From Bradyrhizobium sp. 170 (GTDB taxonomy: Bacteria > Pseudomonadota > Alphaproteobacteria > Rhizobiales > Xanthobacteraceae), in contig NZ_CP064703.1 in assembly GCF_023101085.1 (NCBI RefSeq), forward strand, positions 1,364,001-1,428,000: 64,000 bases of DNA, written 5' to 3'. Positions 36,713-46,337 of the stretch are shown here, piece by piece. Both the position numbers and the translations under genes were made by a program. A model generated the notes under the pieces. The model was not told where the DNA came from. It made no database searches and saw only the letters and a program-made list of their open reading frames with translations. Within the stretch, counting starts at the first letter, position 1; each line of letters begins with the position of its first letter.

Positions 36713-37564
36713 TCAATGCGTCCGCAGCAGGCGCCGGGGATGAACGCCGTCGACATATCCCATGAACGGCGGATGGATCGAATAGCCGATCAGTTCGCGG
36801 GCGCGCTCCGGCAATTGGCTCGCCACTTCGGCGGGGACGGCGAGCGCCATGTTCTCGAGTTGCCGCACCCAGCCCACGCAGTATTGCGGCGTGACGATCA
36901 GGCGCGGCCGGTCTGACCTGTTGGCGCCGCCGCGGTGCCACAGCGTTCCCTTGGTGATCGCCAGCGATCCCGACGGCATGATGAGCTTGACGGCGTCCGC
37001 CCTGTTGCCCTCATCGTGATCGGCTTCGTTGGTGAAATGAGCAGGCTGCAGCGCGCCCGCGATATACTCCCCGTCCCACAGATGGCTTCCCGGGATGATT
37101 TCGGTCGCGCCATTTTGTTCGGTCGTGTCGTCGATCGCCCAGAACGTAGAGATGCCAAGGGCAGGGCGAGGCCGCGGGATCTTGACGCCGCCGTCGTCGA
37201 AGTGCCAAGGCTGCACCGTCTCGCCGGGATGCAGATTGATCGCGAGCATGGCGGACAGCAGGCAGCTCTCGCCGAGTTCAGCCTCGACAAAGGCCATGGC
37301 GAGCGGATGGATCGCGAGTTCCGCAAAGACCGGCGATTTCGCCAGCAGGGCATAGATCCGGTTGGTTCTGGTGCCTTCAAAATCGTTGCGGCCGAGCAGA
37401 TCGCGCGCCAGATGCGGGGCCAGCGCCGCGCGGATTTCAGCGACGCGATCGGGCGTAAGAACGCGTTCGAAGATCAGGTAACCGCTGCGGTCGAACTCTT
37501 CCCTTAAGGAGGCGAATGATCGTCCCTTGAGCCAGGGTGACGCTTGCTCCGCTGTCGCTGCCAT
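36713..37564 (-). CDS. Phytanoyl-CoA dioxygenase (PhyH) family protein
   Basis: A 283-residue Fe(II)/2-oxoglutarate oxygenase. The iron triad is visible as His121 and Asp123 in QPWHFDDGG and the distal His210 in TLWHRGGANRSDRPRL, whose Arg residues should bind 2-oxoglutarate. It starts at ATG 37564 (GGGAGAG upstream) and hydroxylates an unknown substrate. It is followed downstream on the other strand by the monooxygenase gene, and it shares direction with the next two minus-strand genes. Confidence 0.9.
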   Translation of the reverse strand: MAATAEQASPWLKGRSFASLREEFDRSGYLIFERVLTPDRVAEIRAALAPHLARDLLGRNDFEGTRTNRIYALLAKSPVFAELAIHPLAMAFVEAELGESCLLSAMLAINLHPGETVQPWHFDDGGVKIPRPRPALGISTFWAIDDTTEQNGATEIIPGSHLWDGEYIAGALQPAHFTNEADHDEGNRADAVKLIMPSGSLAITKGTLWHRGGANRSDRPRLIVTPQYCVGWVRQLENMALAVPAEVASQLPERARELIGYSIHPPFMGYVDGVHPRRLLRTH

Positions 37565-37646
37565 CGGCGCTCTCCCTTGCGAGCCCGGTCAAGCCGGGCT
37601 TGTTGGGGGACATCATATTCGATTGAGAGCGTTTTTCACGAGGCAA

Positions 37647-38147
37647 TTACGTTCGCGGCGCGAACCTGTAGCGGAACGTGCAGCTCGGTGCGCCCTGCAT
37701 CAGGGTCTGGTCGCGCGTGAGGCCGACCTCACTGCCACCGGCCGCGACGATATCGAAATCGGTGGCGCAGACCAGCAGCGCGCCGAGTTCCGGCTCGCCG
37801 AGCGCGCGAAAGAATTCCGCGAAGCGGCAATGCGTGACGTCGAATTCCAGCGCTTCCTCATCGTGACGGCGCATATCCACCGTCACTTCCCGTTCGGTGA
37901 CTTCGGCTAGCGCCGTATGCATCGCCGCCCATTTGCGCCGCGCGCTGCCCTGAACGCTTTCGCCCACGGCGGCGAATAGTTGCTTCGACCAGTCGCGCAG
38001 CGCGTCCTTTACGATCGCATCGGCCCTTTCCTTGCCCAGTTCAGCGCGCAACGCCCGCAGCACGGGCACCAGGACCTGGGCCTGGATCCGCGTCTTGTCC
38101 AGCAGCGACAGGCGCGGATCGACCATGTAATCGTCGAGTACGTTCAT
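37647..38147 (-). CDS. ATC-hydrolase-like protein (L-2-amino-thiazoline-4-carboxylate hydrolase family)
   Basis: A 166-residue protein. The order of segments, helix KTRIQAQVLVPVLRALRAEL, strand VTVDMRRHDEEALEFDVTHC, then LGALLVCATDFDIVAAGGSE and ending ILMQGAPSCTFRYRF-like sequence, fits the ATC hydrolase family. Known members open thiazoline rings to make cysteine derivatives; many relatives have other, unknown substrates. Conserved Cys residues are in VTHCRFAEFF and LLVCATDFD. It sits between the PhyH gene and an NTF2-like gene, 40 bp apart from the latter. Confidence 0.75.
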   Translation of the reverse strand: MNVLDDYMVDPRLSLLDKTRIQAQVLVPVLRALRAELGKERADAIVKDALRDWSKQLFAAVGESVQGSARRKWAAMHTALAEVTEREVTVDMRRHDEEALEFDVTHCRFAEFFRALGEPELGALLVCATDFDIVAAGGSEVGLTRDQTLMQGAPSCTFRYRFAPRT

Positions 38148-38186
38148 CGCGGGCTTCCTTTCATGCTGCGGCGCGCCTGCGGCAGA

Positions 38187-38570
38187 CTATTCCCGCAGCT
38201 CGGTCATGAAGACCTTTTGCGCGATCTGCCAGCGGCCGTCGATCTTCAACAGCGACAGTTGATCGGTAAAGAAGCGCGGCGGAATCGCGCATTTGAGCTT
38301 GACGTAGGCCATCGTCGGACCGACGAGATCGATCGACAGCACCTGATCGTGGCGCGACAGGCCTCGCTGCTTTGGCGACGGCCTGTTCCGGACGTTGTCC
38401 AGCCAGACGTCGCGCGGCGTGATCGTCAGTTCGCCCGCCTCCGAGATGCTGGTCAGCGCGCTGGTCGGATGAAAGGCACTCGCAATCTTGACGGCGTCGC
38501 CCTCGTGGAGACCGTCGAGGTAGGACTGGATCACGCTTTCGATGCCTTTTGTATCGTCTGTACCGGTCAT
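38187..38570 (-). CDS. NTF2-like / lumazine-binding-like protein
   Basis: A 127-residue single-domain protein of the NTF2-like superfamily: helix IESVIQSYLDGLHEGDAVKI, the FHPTSALTSISEAGELTITP loop, and strands VLSIDLVGPTMAYVKLKCAI and DQLSLLKIDGRWQIAQKVF. This is typical of small ligand-binding or isomerase-type domains. It is the first gene of the minus-strand set 38570-36713, so it may work with the ATC-hydrolase-like and PhyH proteins; function unknown. Confidence 0.8.
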   Translation of the reverse strand: MTGTDDTKGIESVIQSYLDGLHEGDAVKIASAFHPTSALTSISEAGELTITPRDVWLDNVRNRPSPKQRGLSRHDQVLSIDLVGPTMAYVKLKCAIPPRFFTDQLSLLKIDGRWQIAQKVFMTELRE

Positions 38571-38755
38571 GAGATATGAACTTCCGATGCTTTCGGTTTA
38601 CTGGGAGATCTTGAGCGAATCTGGCAGGATAGTGCTGATGTCACGGCGATTATAAGCGAAATTCATTGAGCGATTGACGTAGAAAATCTATTGCATGACA
38701 ACCTGCCGGGCCCCTGTCATCGGTGGCGGAGAATGAAACGCAAGCGGGATTGAGG

Positions 38756-39142
38756 ATGGTTGCCAGCGAAACCTATGCCGAGTTTCTGCGCGAGCAGCTC
38801 GCCTCGCTCGGCCATATCACCCTGCGGCGTATGTTCGGCAAGACCGGCGTGTTCTGCGACGGGGTTATGCTGGGCGTGGTGACGGAGAACACGCTCTATT
38901 TCCGGGTTGATGATGATAACCGGGAGACGTTCAGGGAAGCCGAGGCGTTTCCGCCGCTCAACTACGCGAAGAAGGGCCAGACCATAGACCTCGCGTTCTG
39001 GCGCGTGCCAGATCGGCTGTTCGACGAACCCGATGAACTCATCGCGTGGGCGCAAGCTGCGTTGGCGGCGGCACACCGGGTTGCGGCGAAGCGGCCGGCG
39101 CCGAAGCAGCCCAACGCGTCAAGGCAACACAAGCGCTCGTGA
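38756..39142 (+). CDS. TfoX N-terminal domain protein
   Basis: A 128-residue protein matching the TfoX/Sxy N-terminal domain: YAEFLREQLASLGHITLRRM, FGKTGVFCDGVMLGVVTENT, LYFRVDDDNRETFREAEAFP and a basic Lys/Arg-rich tail. In gammaproteobacteria TfoX controls competence genes; alphaproteobacterial single-domain forms have no known role. I chose ATG 38756 over the GTG at 38723 because the domain begins there. It is convergent with the fusion monooxygenase gene. Confidence 0.85.
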   Translation: MVASETYAEFLREQLASLGHITLRRMFGKTGVFCDGVMLGVVTENTLYFRVDDDNRETFREAEAFPPLNYAKKGQTIDLAFWRVPDRLFDEPDELIAWAQAALAAAHRVAAKRPAPKQPNASRQHKRS

Positions 39143-39199
39143 GCAACCAGAGCTGAGAGATACTCAGATCAGGTTCCCAGCCATCCATTGCCTTGCGCG

Positions 39200-41878
39200 C
39201 TATCCCGCAGCAGCGTTCACCGCGATCGGCGAGGCATCCTCGCCGCTCGCTTCCAGCTTCCGGGGCAGCCCGGCAAAGCCGCGCAGCGCTTCCGCCATCT
39301 TTGCACGTCCGCTGACGCCGGTGATCACGACATCCACCATCATCAGGGATGTGTGGATGTGGCCACGCGCCTGAAGCTGCTCGACCGGGACGCCTGCGGC
39401 AGCGAGCGCCTCGGCATATTCGATGCCCTCGTCACGCAGCGGATCGAACTCGCAGGTCGTCACGAACGCTGGGGGCAGGCCGGCCAGATTGCCGCGCAGC
39501 GGTGAGACGCGCGGATCGGTGCGGTCGGCGGGCGAACAATAGATGTCCCAGAACCAGAACATCAGCGATCGCGTCAGGAAATAACCGACCGCGTTGTCGG
39601 TGTAGGACGGGCGGTCGAACCTGCAATCGGTGACCGGGCACACGAGCAACTGGCCCGCAATGGACGGGCCGCCGCGGTCGCGCGCGAGCTGGCAGGTGAC
39701 GGCGGCGATATTGGCGCCGGCGCTCCAGCCTGCGACCAGCACCGGTCCCGGTTTGCCGCCGAGTTCGGCCGCATGTTCGGCGATCCAGCGCGTCGCCGCA
39801 TAGCCATCCTCAGCCGCCGCCGGGAAGCGATGCTCGGGCGCATGACGGTACCCGACGCTGACGACGATCATTCCGCTGCGGCGGCAGATGTCGCGGCAGA
39901 ACGGATCGTCGGATTGCTCGTCACCGAATACCCAGCCGCCGCCGTGGAAATAGACCACGATCGGATGCGGCCCTGATGTTGCCGGTCGGTAGAGACGATA
40001 GGGCAGCGGACCGTCGGCGCCTTGCAGCGCGCCGCTGCCGACTTCGCCGACCGGCCTCCCGGCAGGGCGGCCCTTGTTGAATTCGGAGGCAAAGTCGCGC
40101 GCACCCTGCGCGCCAAGCTGTTCGATTTGCGGCAGGTTCATCTCGGCCAGCATGCCCAGCACCAGCCGCACGTCCGGCTGCAGGCGAACCACCTCGCCGT
40201 CGTTGCATTGCTCGGCAACATCCGGGCCCGACAGCTTGAAGCCGAGCATGCCGCGGCCGACGACCTCATTGCAGATGCTGCGGTAGGGGCCGACGCCGCC
40301 GGTATAGGGCATCACGCCCTGCGCCTTGCCGGGAACGTTGGCGCCCGTGTACCAGGTGTTGGCCAGCCGATGGAGCGTCATCATCGAGCAATCGGCCATG
40401 TGCTGCGCCCAGCCGGCCTGCGCCGTTTCGGTCGCGTCGATGGTCGTGAAGCCGGCCTCGCGCATCGCCGCCAGCCGGTCGACCACCCAGTCGACATGCT
40501 GCTCGATCGAAACCGCCATGTTCGAAAGCACCGACGGGCTGCCCGGGCCGGTGATCAGGAACAGGTTCGGGAAGCCGGAGACTGTGAGCCCGAGATAGGA
40601 CTGCGGGCCGTTAGCCCAGACGTCGGACAGCGATTTTCCATCGCGGCCGGTGATCGGATGCACCGCCTTGATGGCGCCGGTCATGGCGTCGAAGCCGGTG
40701 GCGAACACGATCACGTCGACGTCGAACGTTCGCTTGCCGGTCGTGATGCCGGTGGCTGTGATCTCTGTGATCGGCTCCTGCCGCAGGTTCACCAGCGTGA
40801 CGTTGGGGCGGTTGTAGGTGGCGTAATAGTTGGTATCGAGGCAGGGACGCTTGGCACCGAACGGATGGTCGTGCGGGGTCAAGGCTTCGGCTATCTCCGG
40901 GTCCTTGACGATGTCGCGGATCTTCTCGCGGACCAGGTCGGCGAGCAGCGTATTGCCGCCGAGGTCGACGCCCTGGTCGGCCCAAAGCTGGGTCAGGATG
41001 TAGACGAGATCGCCGGCGGCCCACGCCTGCTCGAAGCGTTCGCGGCGTTCGGCGTCGCTCAATTGCCAGCTCACGGCCGTCTGTTGCGGATAGGGAACGC
41101 CCGCGAGTGACCAGCGCGCCTGCTCGCGGTAGGCGGCGCGGTCGCCTTCCAGCATGGCGCGGCGGTCCGCCGGCGCAGAGCCGTTATGCGCGGGCAAGGC
41201 GAAGTTCGGAGTGCGCTGGAAGACGGTGAGTTGCGCCGCCTGCTCCGCGAGCAGCGGGATCGACTGGATGCCCGATGATCCCGTGCCGATGACGGCGATG
41301 CGCTTGCCGGCGAGCTTGACCTCTTCATGCGGCCAGCGGCCGGTGAAATAGATCTCGCCTTTAAAATCCTTGACGCCATCGATCTCCGGCGGTTTTGGCG
41401 CGGAGAGGCAGCCGGTGGCCATGATGTAGTGGCGGCAGGAAACACCAGCGCCGTTGTCGGTGGTGAGCAACCAACGCTCAGCGGTCTGATCCCAATTCGC
41501 TGCGGTGACCTTCGTGCCAAAGCGGATGTCGCGCCGCAGCTCGTATCGGTCGGCGACGAAGCCGAGATAGCGCAGGATTTCGGGCTGGGTGGCGTATTTC
41601 TCCGACCATTGCCACGCGCTCTCCAGTTCGGGATCGAACGTGTAGCTGTAGTCGATGGTCTGGATGTCGCAGCGTGCGCCGGGATAGCGGTTCCAGTACC
41701 AGGTGCCGCCGACGTCGCCGGCCTCCTCGATCACGACGGCCGAGAAGCCGGCCTTGCGCAGGCGATGCAGGAGATAGAGGCCGGCAAATCCGGCGCCGAC
41801 AACGGCGACATCGACCTGTTGCGTCGTGCCGCTGTTTGCCGATTCAGAAGAACGTGCTGCGACCGCTGCGTCTGGCAT
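39200..41878 (-). CDS. Baeyer-Villiger monooxygenase / alpha-beta hydrolase fusion
   Basis: An 892-residue two-enzyme polypeptide. Residues 20-550 are a class B flavin monooxygenase: [38 protein letters not shown], fingerprint [12 protein letters not shown] (172-183), then [16 protein letters not shown]. The usual fingerprint His is Phe178. Residues 615-880 are a hormone-sensitive-lipase-type esterase: oxyanion HGGGW at 645-649, nucleophile Ser719 in AGWSAGAN, Asp812 in EFDPLRDEG, His842 in ARGHIHTSL. Together they could turn a ketone into an ester or lactone and hydrolyse it. Start at ATG 41878 with GGGAGGA upstream. The linker lies near residues 555-615. Confidence 0.92.
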   Translation of the reverse strand: MPDAAVAARSSESANSGTTQQVDVAVVGAGFAGLYLLHRLRKAGFSAVVIEEAGDVGGTWYWNRYPGARCDIQTIDYSYTFDPELESAWQWSEKYATQPEILRYLGFVADRYELRRDIRFGTKVTAANWDQTAERWLLTTDNGAGVSCRHYIMATGCLSAPKPPEIDGVKDFKGEIYFTGRWPHEEVKLAGKRIAVIGTGSSGIQSIPLLAEQAAQLTVFQRTPNFALPAHNGSAPADRRAMLEGDRAAYREQARWSLAGVPYPQQTAVSWQLSDAERRERFEQAWAAGDLVYILTQLWADQGVDLGGNTLLADLVREKIRDIVKDPEIAEALTPHDHPFGAKRPCLDTNYYATYNRPNVTLVNLRQEPITEITATGITTGKRTFDVDVIVFATGFDAMTGAIKAVHPITGRDGKSLSDVWANGPQSYLGLTVSGFPNLFLITGPGSPSVLSNMAVSIEQHVDWVVDRLAAMREAGFTTIDATETAQAGWAQHMADCSMMTLHRLANTWYTGANVPGKAQGVMPYTGGVGPYRSICNEVVGRGMLGFKLSGPDVAEQCNDGEVVRLQPDVRLVLGMLAEMNLPQIEQLGAQGARDFASEFNKGRPAGRPVGEVGSGALQGADGPLPYRLYRPATSGPHPIVVYFHGGGWVFGDEQSDDPFCRDICRRSGMIVVSVGYRHAPEHRFPAAAEDGYAATRWIAEHAAELGGKPGPVLVAGWSAGANIAAVTCQLARDRGGPSIAGQLLVCPVTDCRFDRPSYTDNAVGYFLTRSLMFWFWDIYCSPADRTDPRVSPLRGNLAGLPPAFVTTCEFDPLRDEGIEYAEALAAAGVPVEQLQARGHIHTSLMMVDVVITGVSGRAKMAEALRGFAGLPRKLEASGEDASPIAVNAAAG

Positions 41879-42071
41879 GCCACTCCTCCCGTGCGTTTTA
41901 TATTTTGAGGTAGGCTACTGCCGCGTGTTCAGTTTGTCATCAAGACAAATGCAATCGGTGGATGTTTCGGGCAGATGCGATGTGCGAGGCTCCAGGTTCA
42001 TGATTTGGCGAATTTCTTCGTGTGAAGCAGCGACTTACCCGCCATGCTCTGCGCGGGGCATGACAAATCGT

Positions 42072-42151
42072 AGGATGGGTGGAGCGAAGCGATACCCATC
42101 AATCGTGAGGCGGGTTCGCTCGATGGGTTTCGCTTCGCTCTACCCATCCTA
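42072..42151. repeat. AGGATGGGTGGAGCGAAGCG palindromic repeat, copy 5
   Basis: A well-preserved copy with right arm GGTTTCGCTTCGCTCTACCC then ATCCTA, in the 289-bp gap between the fusion monooxygenase start and the truncated LysR gene. No promoter or gene is evident in the rest of the gap. Confidence 0.8.
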
Positions 42152-42167
42152 CTGGATTGCTCGTTCG

Positions 42168-42920
42168 CTATATGCGTTTGCGCCGTTCGCTGGTGCGGCG
42201 GCGATCGACACCGCTTGTCGCCCAGTTCGGGCTGAAATCCAGCGTGAAGTCGCGAAAACTCTCCACGGCGGGCGAGAGCGATGCGCTGTTTCTTACGAAC
42301 ATCGCGATCTTCCATTTGACGGCCGGCTGCAGCAGCGGCAGGAACGTCAGTCCGAAGCCGCGTACCAGCGGCTCCGCCATCGAGGGGCAGATCACGGCGC
42401 CTTGCCTGACCCGCAGCATCGACAGCGCGGTGTTTACCCGGTGCACCGGCACCAATTCTTTTGGATGATGCCGGGACGGGACGTTGCTCAACACGTTGAT
42501 GGCGATGTTGGGCATGTAGTTGAGCAGCGGCCGCTCGCGCAAATCCTTCCAACTGACCGACTTGGCTTTTGTCAGCGGGTCATCGCTGCGCAACGCCACC
42601 CAGAGTGGATCGGCGCAGATCATATGCACTTCGACCGATTGGTCCGGAACGACGCCGGCCGGGCCGAAGCCGATGTCGGTAGAGCCGTTCTGCAGGCCCG
42701 CCAGCACCTCCTGTATCGGCACGTCGTCGAAGCGGACGTCCACGCCCGGATGGCTGTTGTTGTATCCGGCGATCAGTTCAGGCAGCAGCGTGCAGGATAG
42801 CGTTTCGGGAGCAGCTACACGCACCAGCCCGCGGCGAAGCTCCTTGAGATTGGTCAAATTGTCGAGCGCCTCGTCCAGGTTTGAGAGCACGCGCCGCGCC
42901 AGGCCCGGCGATCCAGCAAT
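42168..42920 (-). pseudogene. LysR-family regulator, 5'-truncated
   Basis: The frame preserves the LysR linker helix (ARRVLSNLDEALDNLTNLKE) and the effector domain, RRGLVRVAAPETLSCTLLPE, TDIGFGPAGVVPDQSVEVHM, RPLLNYMPNIAINVLSNVPS, to the end at 42168. The DNA-binding domain is gone: upstream of about 42900 the sequence does not read as a helix-turn-helix in any frame, and only about 110 bp separate it from the divergent Bug gene. The remaining protein could not bind DNA. Deletion of about 180 bp is the simplest explanation. Confidence 0.7.
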
Positions 42921-43001
42921 GCGATCGCGCCAAACGCGGCCCGATGAAAACGGGACGGACGCGCCGCTACTCCAGGCGGCTCTTCTTCCCAGGAGGCATT
43001 C

Positions 43002-43980
43002 ATGAAAGTCACACGCCGAACCCTGTTGGGGACCATCGCCGCCGGCTTCGCCGCAGGTCCGCACCATCAGGCGTTTGCCGAAGGCGATTGGCCGTCGCGG
43101 ATCGTGCGGCTGGTGTCGCCCTATGGGGCGGGCGGGGCCAGCGACATCTCGTTGCGTATCCTGGCCGAGCAGTTCGGGCGCAGCCTCAACCAGCAGTTCA
43201 TCGTCGAGAACAAGCCGGGCGCGGGCACTCGCGTCGCCAACGAGCTGGTCTCGCGCGCAGTGCCGGATGGATACACCTTCCTCTATGCGGCCGCGCCGTT
43301 TGCGACGGCCGAGGCCTTGTTCGAGAAACTGAACTACAACCGCAAGGATTTGCAGCCGGTGGCGATGGCCATGATGGCGCCGCTGTTCCTGGTGGTGAAC
43401 GCGCAGGCGCCCTTCAGGACCCTTCAGGAAAATGATCGACTACGGCAGGTCGAAGCCCGAAGGCCTGACCTTTGGTTCTCCGGGCGCAGGCTCGCAGCCC
43501 CATCTGGCCGCCGAGTTGCTGTTTCGCGATGCTGGCGTCAAGGGCCTCATCGTGCCCTTCCGCGGCGACAACATGGCCTACACGGAACTGCTGGCGAGCC
43601 GTCTCGACGCCACGTTAACCGCGCTCAGTACCGCCTTGCCGCATATCCAGAGCGGTCAGTTGCGTGTGCTGGGTGTGGCGTCGGCAGCGCGCAGCCCGAT
43701 TTACCCCGAGGCTTTCACCTTGCGCGAGCAGGGCCTTTCCAACGTGGTCGCGTCCGGTTGGTACGGCTTCATGGCGCCGGCGGCGACGCCGGGCGCTATC
43801 GTCGATCGCCTGCAGGCAGAAATTATTCGCGTCCTGGCCGATCCCGAGGTGAAGCAGAAGCTGCTCGCCCAGGGACTGGAAACGCGTCCCGGCACGGCGG
43901 GCGAGTTCGGCAAGTTCATCGACGACGAGACGCGCAAATGGGGCGAGGTGATCCGCGCGGCAGGGCTCAAGGGGGAATAA
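43002..43980 (+). pseudogene. Bug-type (TctC) tripartite tricarboxylate transporter substrate-binding protein, frameshifted
   Basis: From ATG 43002 (AGGAGG upstream) the frame reads a signal-like start (KVTRRTLLGTIAAGFAAGPH) and the Bug domain DWPSRIVRLVSPYGAGGASD, QQFIVENKPGAGTRVANELV. It then leaves the frame at the A-run 43429-43432, where GGAAAATGATCGAC should read GAAATGATCGAC (E-M-I-D). The rest, MIDYGRSKPEGLTFGSPGAG through YGFMAPAATPGAIVDRL to GLKGE, continues in another frame to 43980. One extra A explains the break. It would bind a carboxylate for a TTT carrier; no carrier genes are nearby. Confidence 0.85.
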
Positions 43981-43983
43981 GAT

Positions 43984-45174
43984 TCAGTTCGCGTACAGGC
44001 CCTCGACGATCGGCAATCGCGCAGCCCGCAGGGCCGGAAACAATCCGCCGATCAGGCCCACGATCAGCGCCAGCGCAACACCCTCGGCAATCAGCCAGGG
44101 ACTGAGCTTGAAGTCGAACACCACCTGCGTGAAGTTGCCGCCAAGGGTCGAGGCCGTGACGCCGTCGAAAATCAAATAGGTGGCGGCGGCGCCTAACAGG
44201 CCGCCGATGGCGGCAAGCAACAGCGATTCCGCGAGCGTCCCGACGAACGCAGGGAAGCCGCCGAAGCCGATGGCGCGCAGCGTTGCGATTTCCGTTGCGC
44301 GGGCGGCGACCGACGAATACATCGTGTTGAGCGCGCCGGCGACCGCCCCCAGCGCCATCGCGATCGCCAAGGGCCAGCCAAGTTTCTGAATCAGATCGGA
44401 GGTCTGCGACGCCTGCTCGGCGAAGTAGGCCGCTTCGGATTTGACGTCGAGCTTCAGCCGCGGATCGTTGTCGCTGTAGCTTTTGAGCTCATTGAGCGCG
44501 GCCGGTCCGGTGAGGCGCACGCGCACGGTCTGGACGATGTTGTTGCGGTTGAACAGGCTCTGCACCACGTTGAGATCGGCCCAGATCTCGGATTCGAACA
44601 CGCTGCCGCCGGCCTCGAACACGCCGACGACGGTCCAGCGCGTGGCGCCGAACGACACGGTAGAGCCGAGGTCGAATCCTTCGAATTCCCGCAGCAGTGC
44701 CTTGCCGACCACGACCTCGTTGCTGCCGCGGCTGAACATGCGGCCTGCGGTGATGACGATGTCCTTGCGCAGCGTGCTGCCCTGTTCGCCGATCCCGCGC
44801 AGCGGCAGGTTGGCCTTGGTCTTGGTCGAGCGCTTGATGCCGTCGACCACGAGATAGAGTTCCGGCGAGATCAGCGGCTTGCCATCGCTGCCGCGGGCGA
44901 TGCCGGGACCGTCCTCGATCAGCCGCACCTGATCGCGGCTCACCGTGCTGTTGATTTCGGCCTGCGAGCCGGCCCGCAGCACGATCGCGATGTCATCGGC
45001 GCCGGATCCCGCTATGGTGCGCTGGAAGCCGTTGGCCATTGCCAGGAATGCGAGCAGGACGATCACCACAAGCGCGATCGCGATCACCGTCGAGAGCGAG
45101 AGCCAGCGCCGCTGCGCGATGCTCCTGAGATTGATGGCGGTCACCGCCGCGACTTGAAGCCAGAGCGAACGCAT
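43984..45174 (-). CDS. ABC transporter permease, MacB/FtsX type (second subunit)
   Basis: A 396-residue inner-membrane protein with the MacB layout: one N-terminal helix (WLSLSTVIAIALVVIVLLAF), a large periplasmic domain (about residues 50-270) and three C-terminal helices around ATEIATLRAIGFGGFPAFVG, the ATPase-coupling motif. It is the last gene of an operon with a second permease (2 bp upstream), an ATPase and a membrane-fusion protein. Likely exports a lipophilic compound, peptide or lipoprotein. Confidence 0.88.
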   Translation of the reverse strand: MRSLWLQVAAVTAINLRSIAQRRWLSLSTVIAIALVVIVLLAFLAMANGFQRTIAGSGADDIAIVLRAGSQAEINSTVSRDQVRLIEDGPGIARGSDGKPLISPELYLVVDGIKRSTKTKANLPLRGIGEQGSTLRKDIVITAGRMFSRGSNEVVVGKALLREFEGFDLGSTVSFGATRWTVVGVFEAGGSVFESEIWADLNVVQSLFNRNNIVQTVRVRLTGPAALNELKSYSDNDPRLKLDVKSEAAYFAEQASQTSDLIQKLGWPLAIAMALGAVAGALNTMYSSVAARATEIATLRAIGFGGFPAFVGTLAESLLLAAIGGLLGAAATYLIFDGVTASTLGGNFTQVVFDFKLSPWLIAEGVALALIVGLIGGLFPALRAARLPIVEGLYAN

Positions 45175-45176
45175 GC

Positions 45177-46337
45177 CTATCCCCGTCCGAGCGCGGTTGC
45201 AATTTTGAGCCGCATGGCGTTGAGCGCCGGAATGATGCCCGTGATCAGCCCAAGCGCGACCATCAACGCCAGGCCTTGCAGGATGATCGTCGGCGATACC
45301 GCAAAAGCGGGCGCGATGCTGGCGAGGCTGTTGCGCAGCGCCGCTGCGATCAGCGCCGCGATCGCCAGCCCGGGAATGCCGCCGAGCAGCGCCAGCAGCA
45401 CGGATTCGCCAAGCACCATTTTAAGGATCCGCGGACCTGAGAACCCGAGCGTCTTCAGCACGCCGATCTCGCGGGTGCGCTCCCGGATCGACAGCGCCAT
45501 GGTATTGCCGACGATCATCAGGATGGTGACGAAGGCCGCGCCAACCACCAGCAATACGATCAGCGCGATGTTGCCGAACTGCGCGGCGAACGCCTTGCCG
45601 AACGCCTTTTCAGTGTCGGTCGAGGTCTCGGCGGTGGAATTGGCGAACATCGCGTCGATCGCTTTCGCCACGCGATCGTTGTTCTCCGGCGAGGCGGTTT
45701 GCAGGATCATCCAGCCGATGGTGTCCTTGCCGAACGAGCGGGTTTCGTCGAAATAGGCGTACTGGAACAGCAGGAAGTTGGTGTCGACGTGCTCGGCCTT
45801 GCCCTTGACGATGCCGGCAATGGTGAGGTCCCAGGTGTGGCCGCCGCTCTTCTGGCTGAAGATGTTACTATTAAGAGGGATGCGATCGCCGATCTTCCAG
45901 CCCCACTTCTGCGCCAGGCTTTCACCGACCACCGCGCTGCCACGGTCACGCATGAAGGCTTGAAGCTGCTCGGGCGGAACTTCGAACTCGCTGCGGTAAA
46001 CGTCGAAATAGGTGTTCGGCTCGATCGTGAGCGCCATGATGAAGTTTTTCGGGTCCTGATAATAGCCGCCGAACCAGTTGGCGAAGGTCACCTGCCGGAC
46101 ACCTTCGATCGCGCGCACGCGATTGTAGTAGGCGATCGGCATCGGCTGGGTGAAGTTGATCTTGTTGACGGTGATCATCCGGTCCGCGGCGGCGGCATCC
46201 TCGCCGGCGGTGAAGGCGCGGTAGAATCCGGCGAGCACGCCGAAGATCATGAACGCGATCAGGATCGACACGATCATCAGGCTGGCGCGCAATTTGCGGC
46301 GGAACAGGTTTTTCCGGACCAGGTCGAAGTCGTTCAC
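45177..46337 (-). CDS. ABC transporter permease, MacB/FtsX type (first subunit)
   Basis: A 386-residue paralogue of the next permease. An N-terminal helix (RRKLRASLMIVSILIAFMIF) precedes a periplasmic MacB-PCD-like domain that includes NFTQPMPIAYYNRVRAIEG. The C-terminal helices follow the motif IRERTREIGVLKTLGFSGPR. GTG 46337 overlaps the ATPase stop by four bases (GTGA), so translation is coupled. Two different permeases suggest a heterodimer with one ATPase. Confidence 0.88.
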   Translation of the reverse strand: MNDFDLVRKNLFRRKLRASLMIVSILIAFMIFGVLAGFYRAFTAGEDAAAADRMITVNKINFTQPMPIAYYNRVRAIEGVRQVTFANWFGGYYQDPKNFIMALTIEPNTYFDVYRSEFEVPPEQLQAFMRDRGSAVVGESLAQKWGWKIGDRIPLNSNIFSQKSGGHTWDLTIAGIVKGKAEHVDTNFLLFQYAYFDETRSFGKDTIGWMILQTASPENNDRVAKAIDAMFANSTAETSTDTEKAFGKAFAAQFGNIALIVLLVVGAAFVTILMIVGNTMALSIRERTREIGVLKTLGFSGPRILKMVLGESVLLALLGGIPGLAIAALIAAALRNSLASIAPAFAVSPTIILQGLALMVALGLITGIIPALNAMRLKIATALGRG

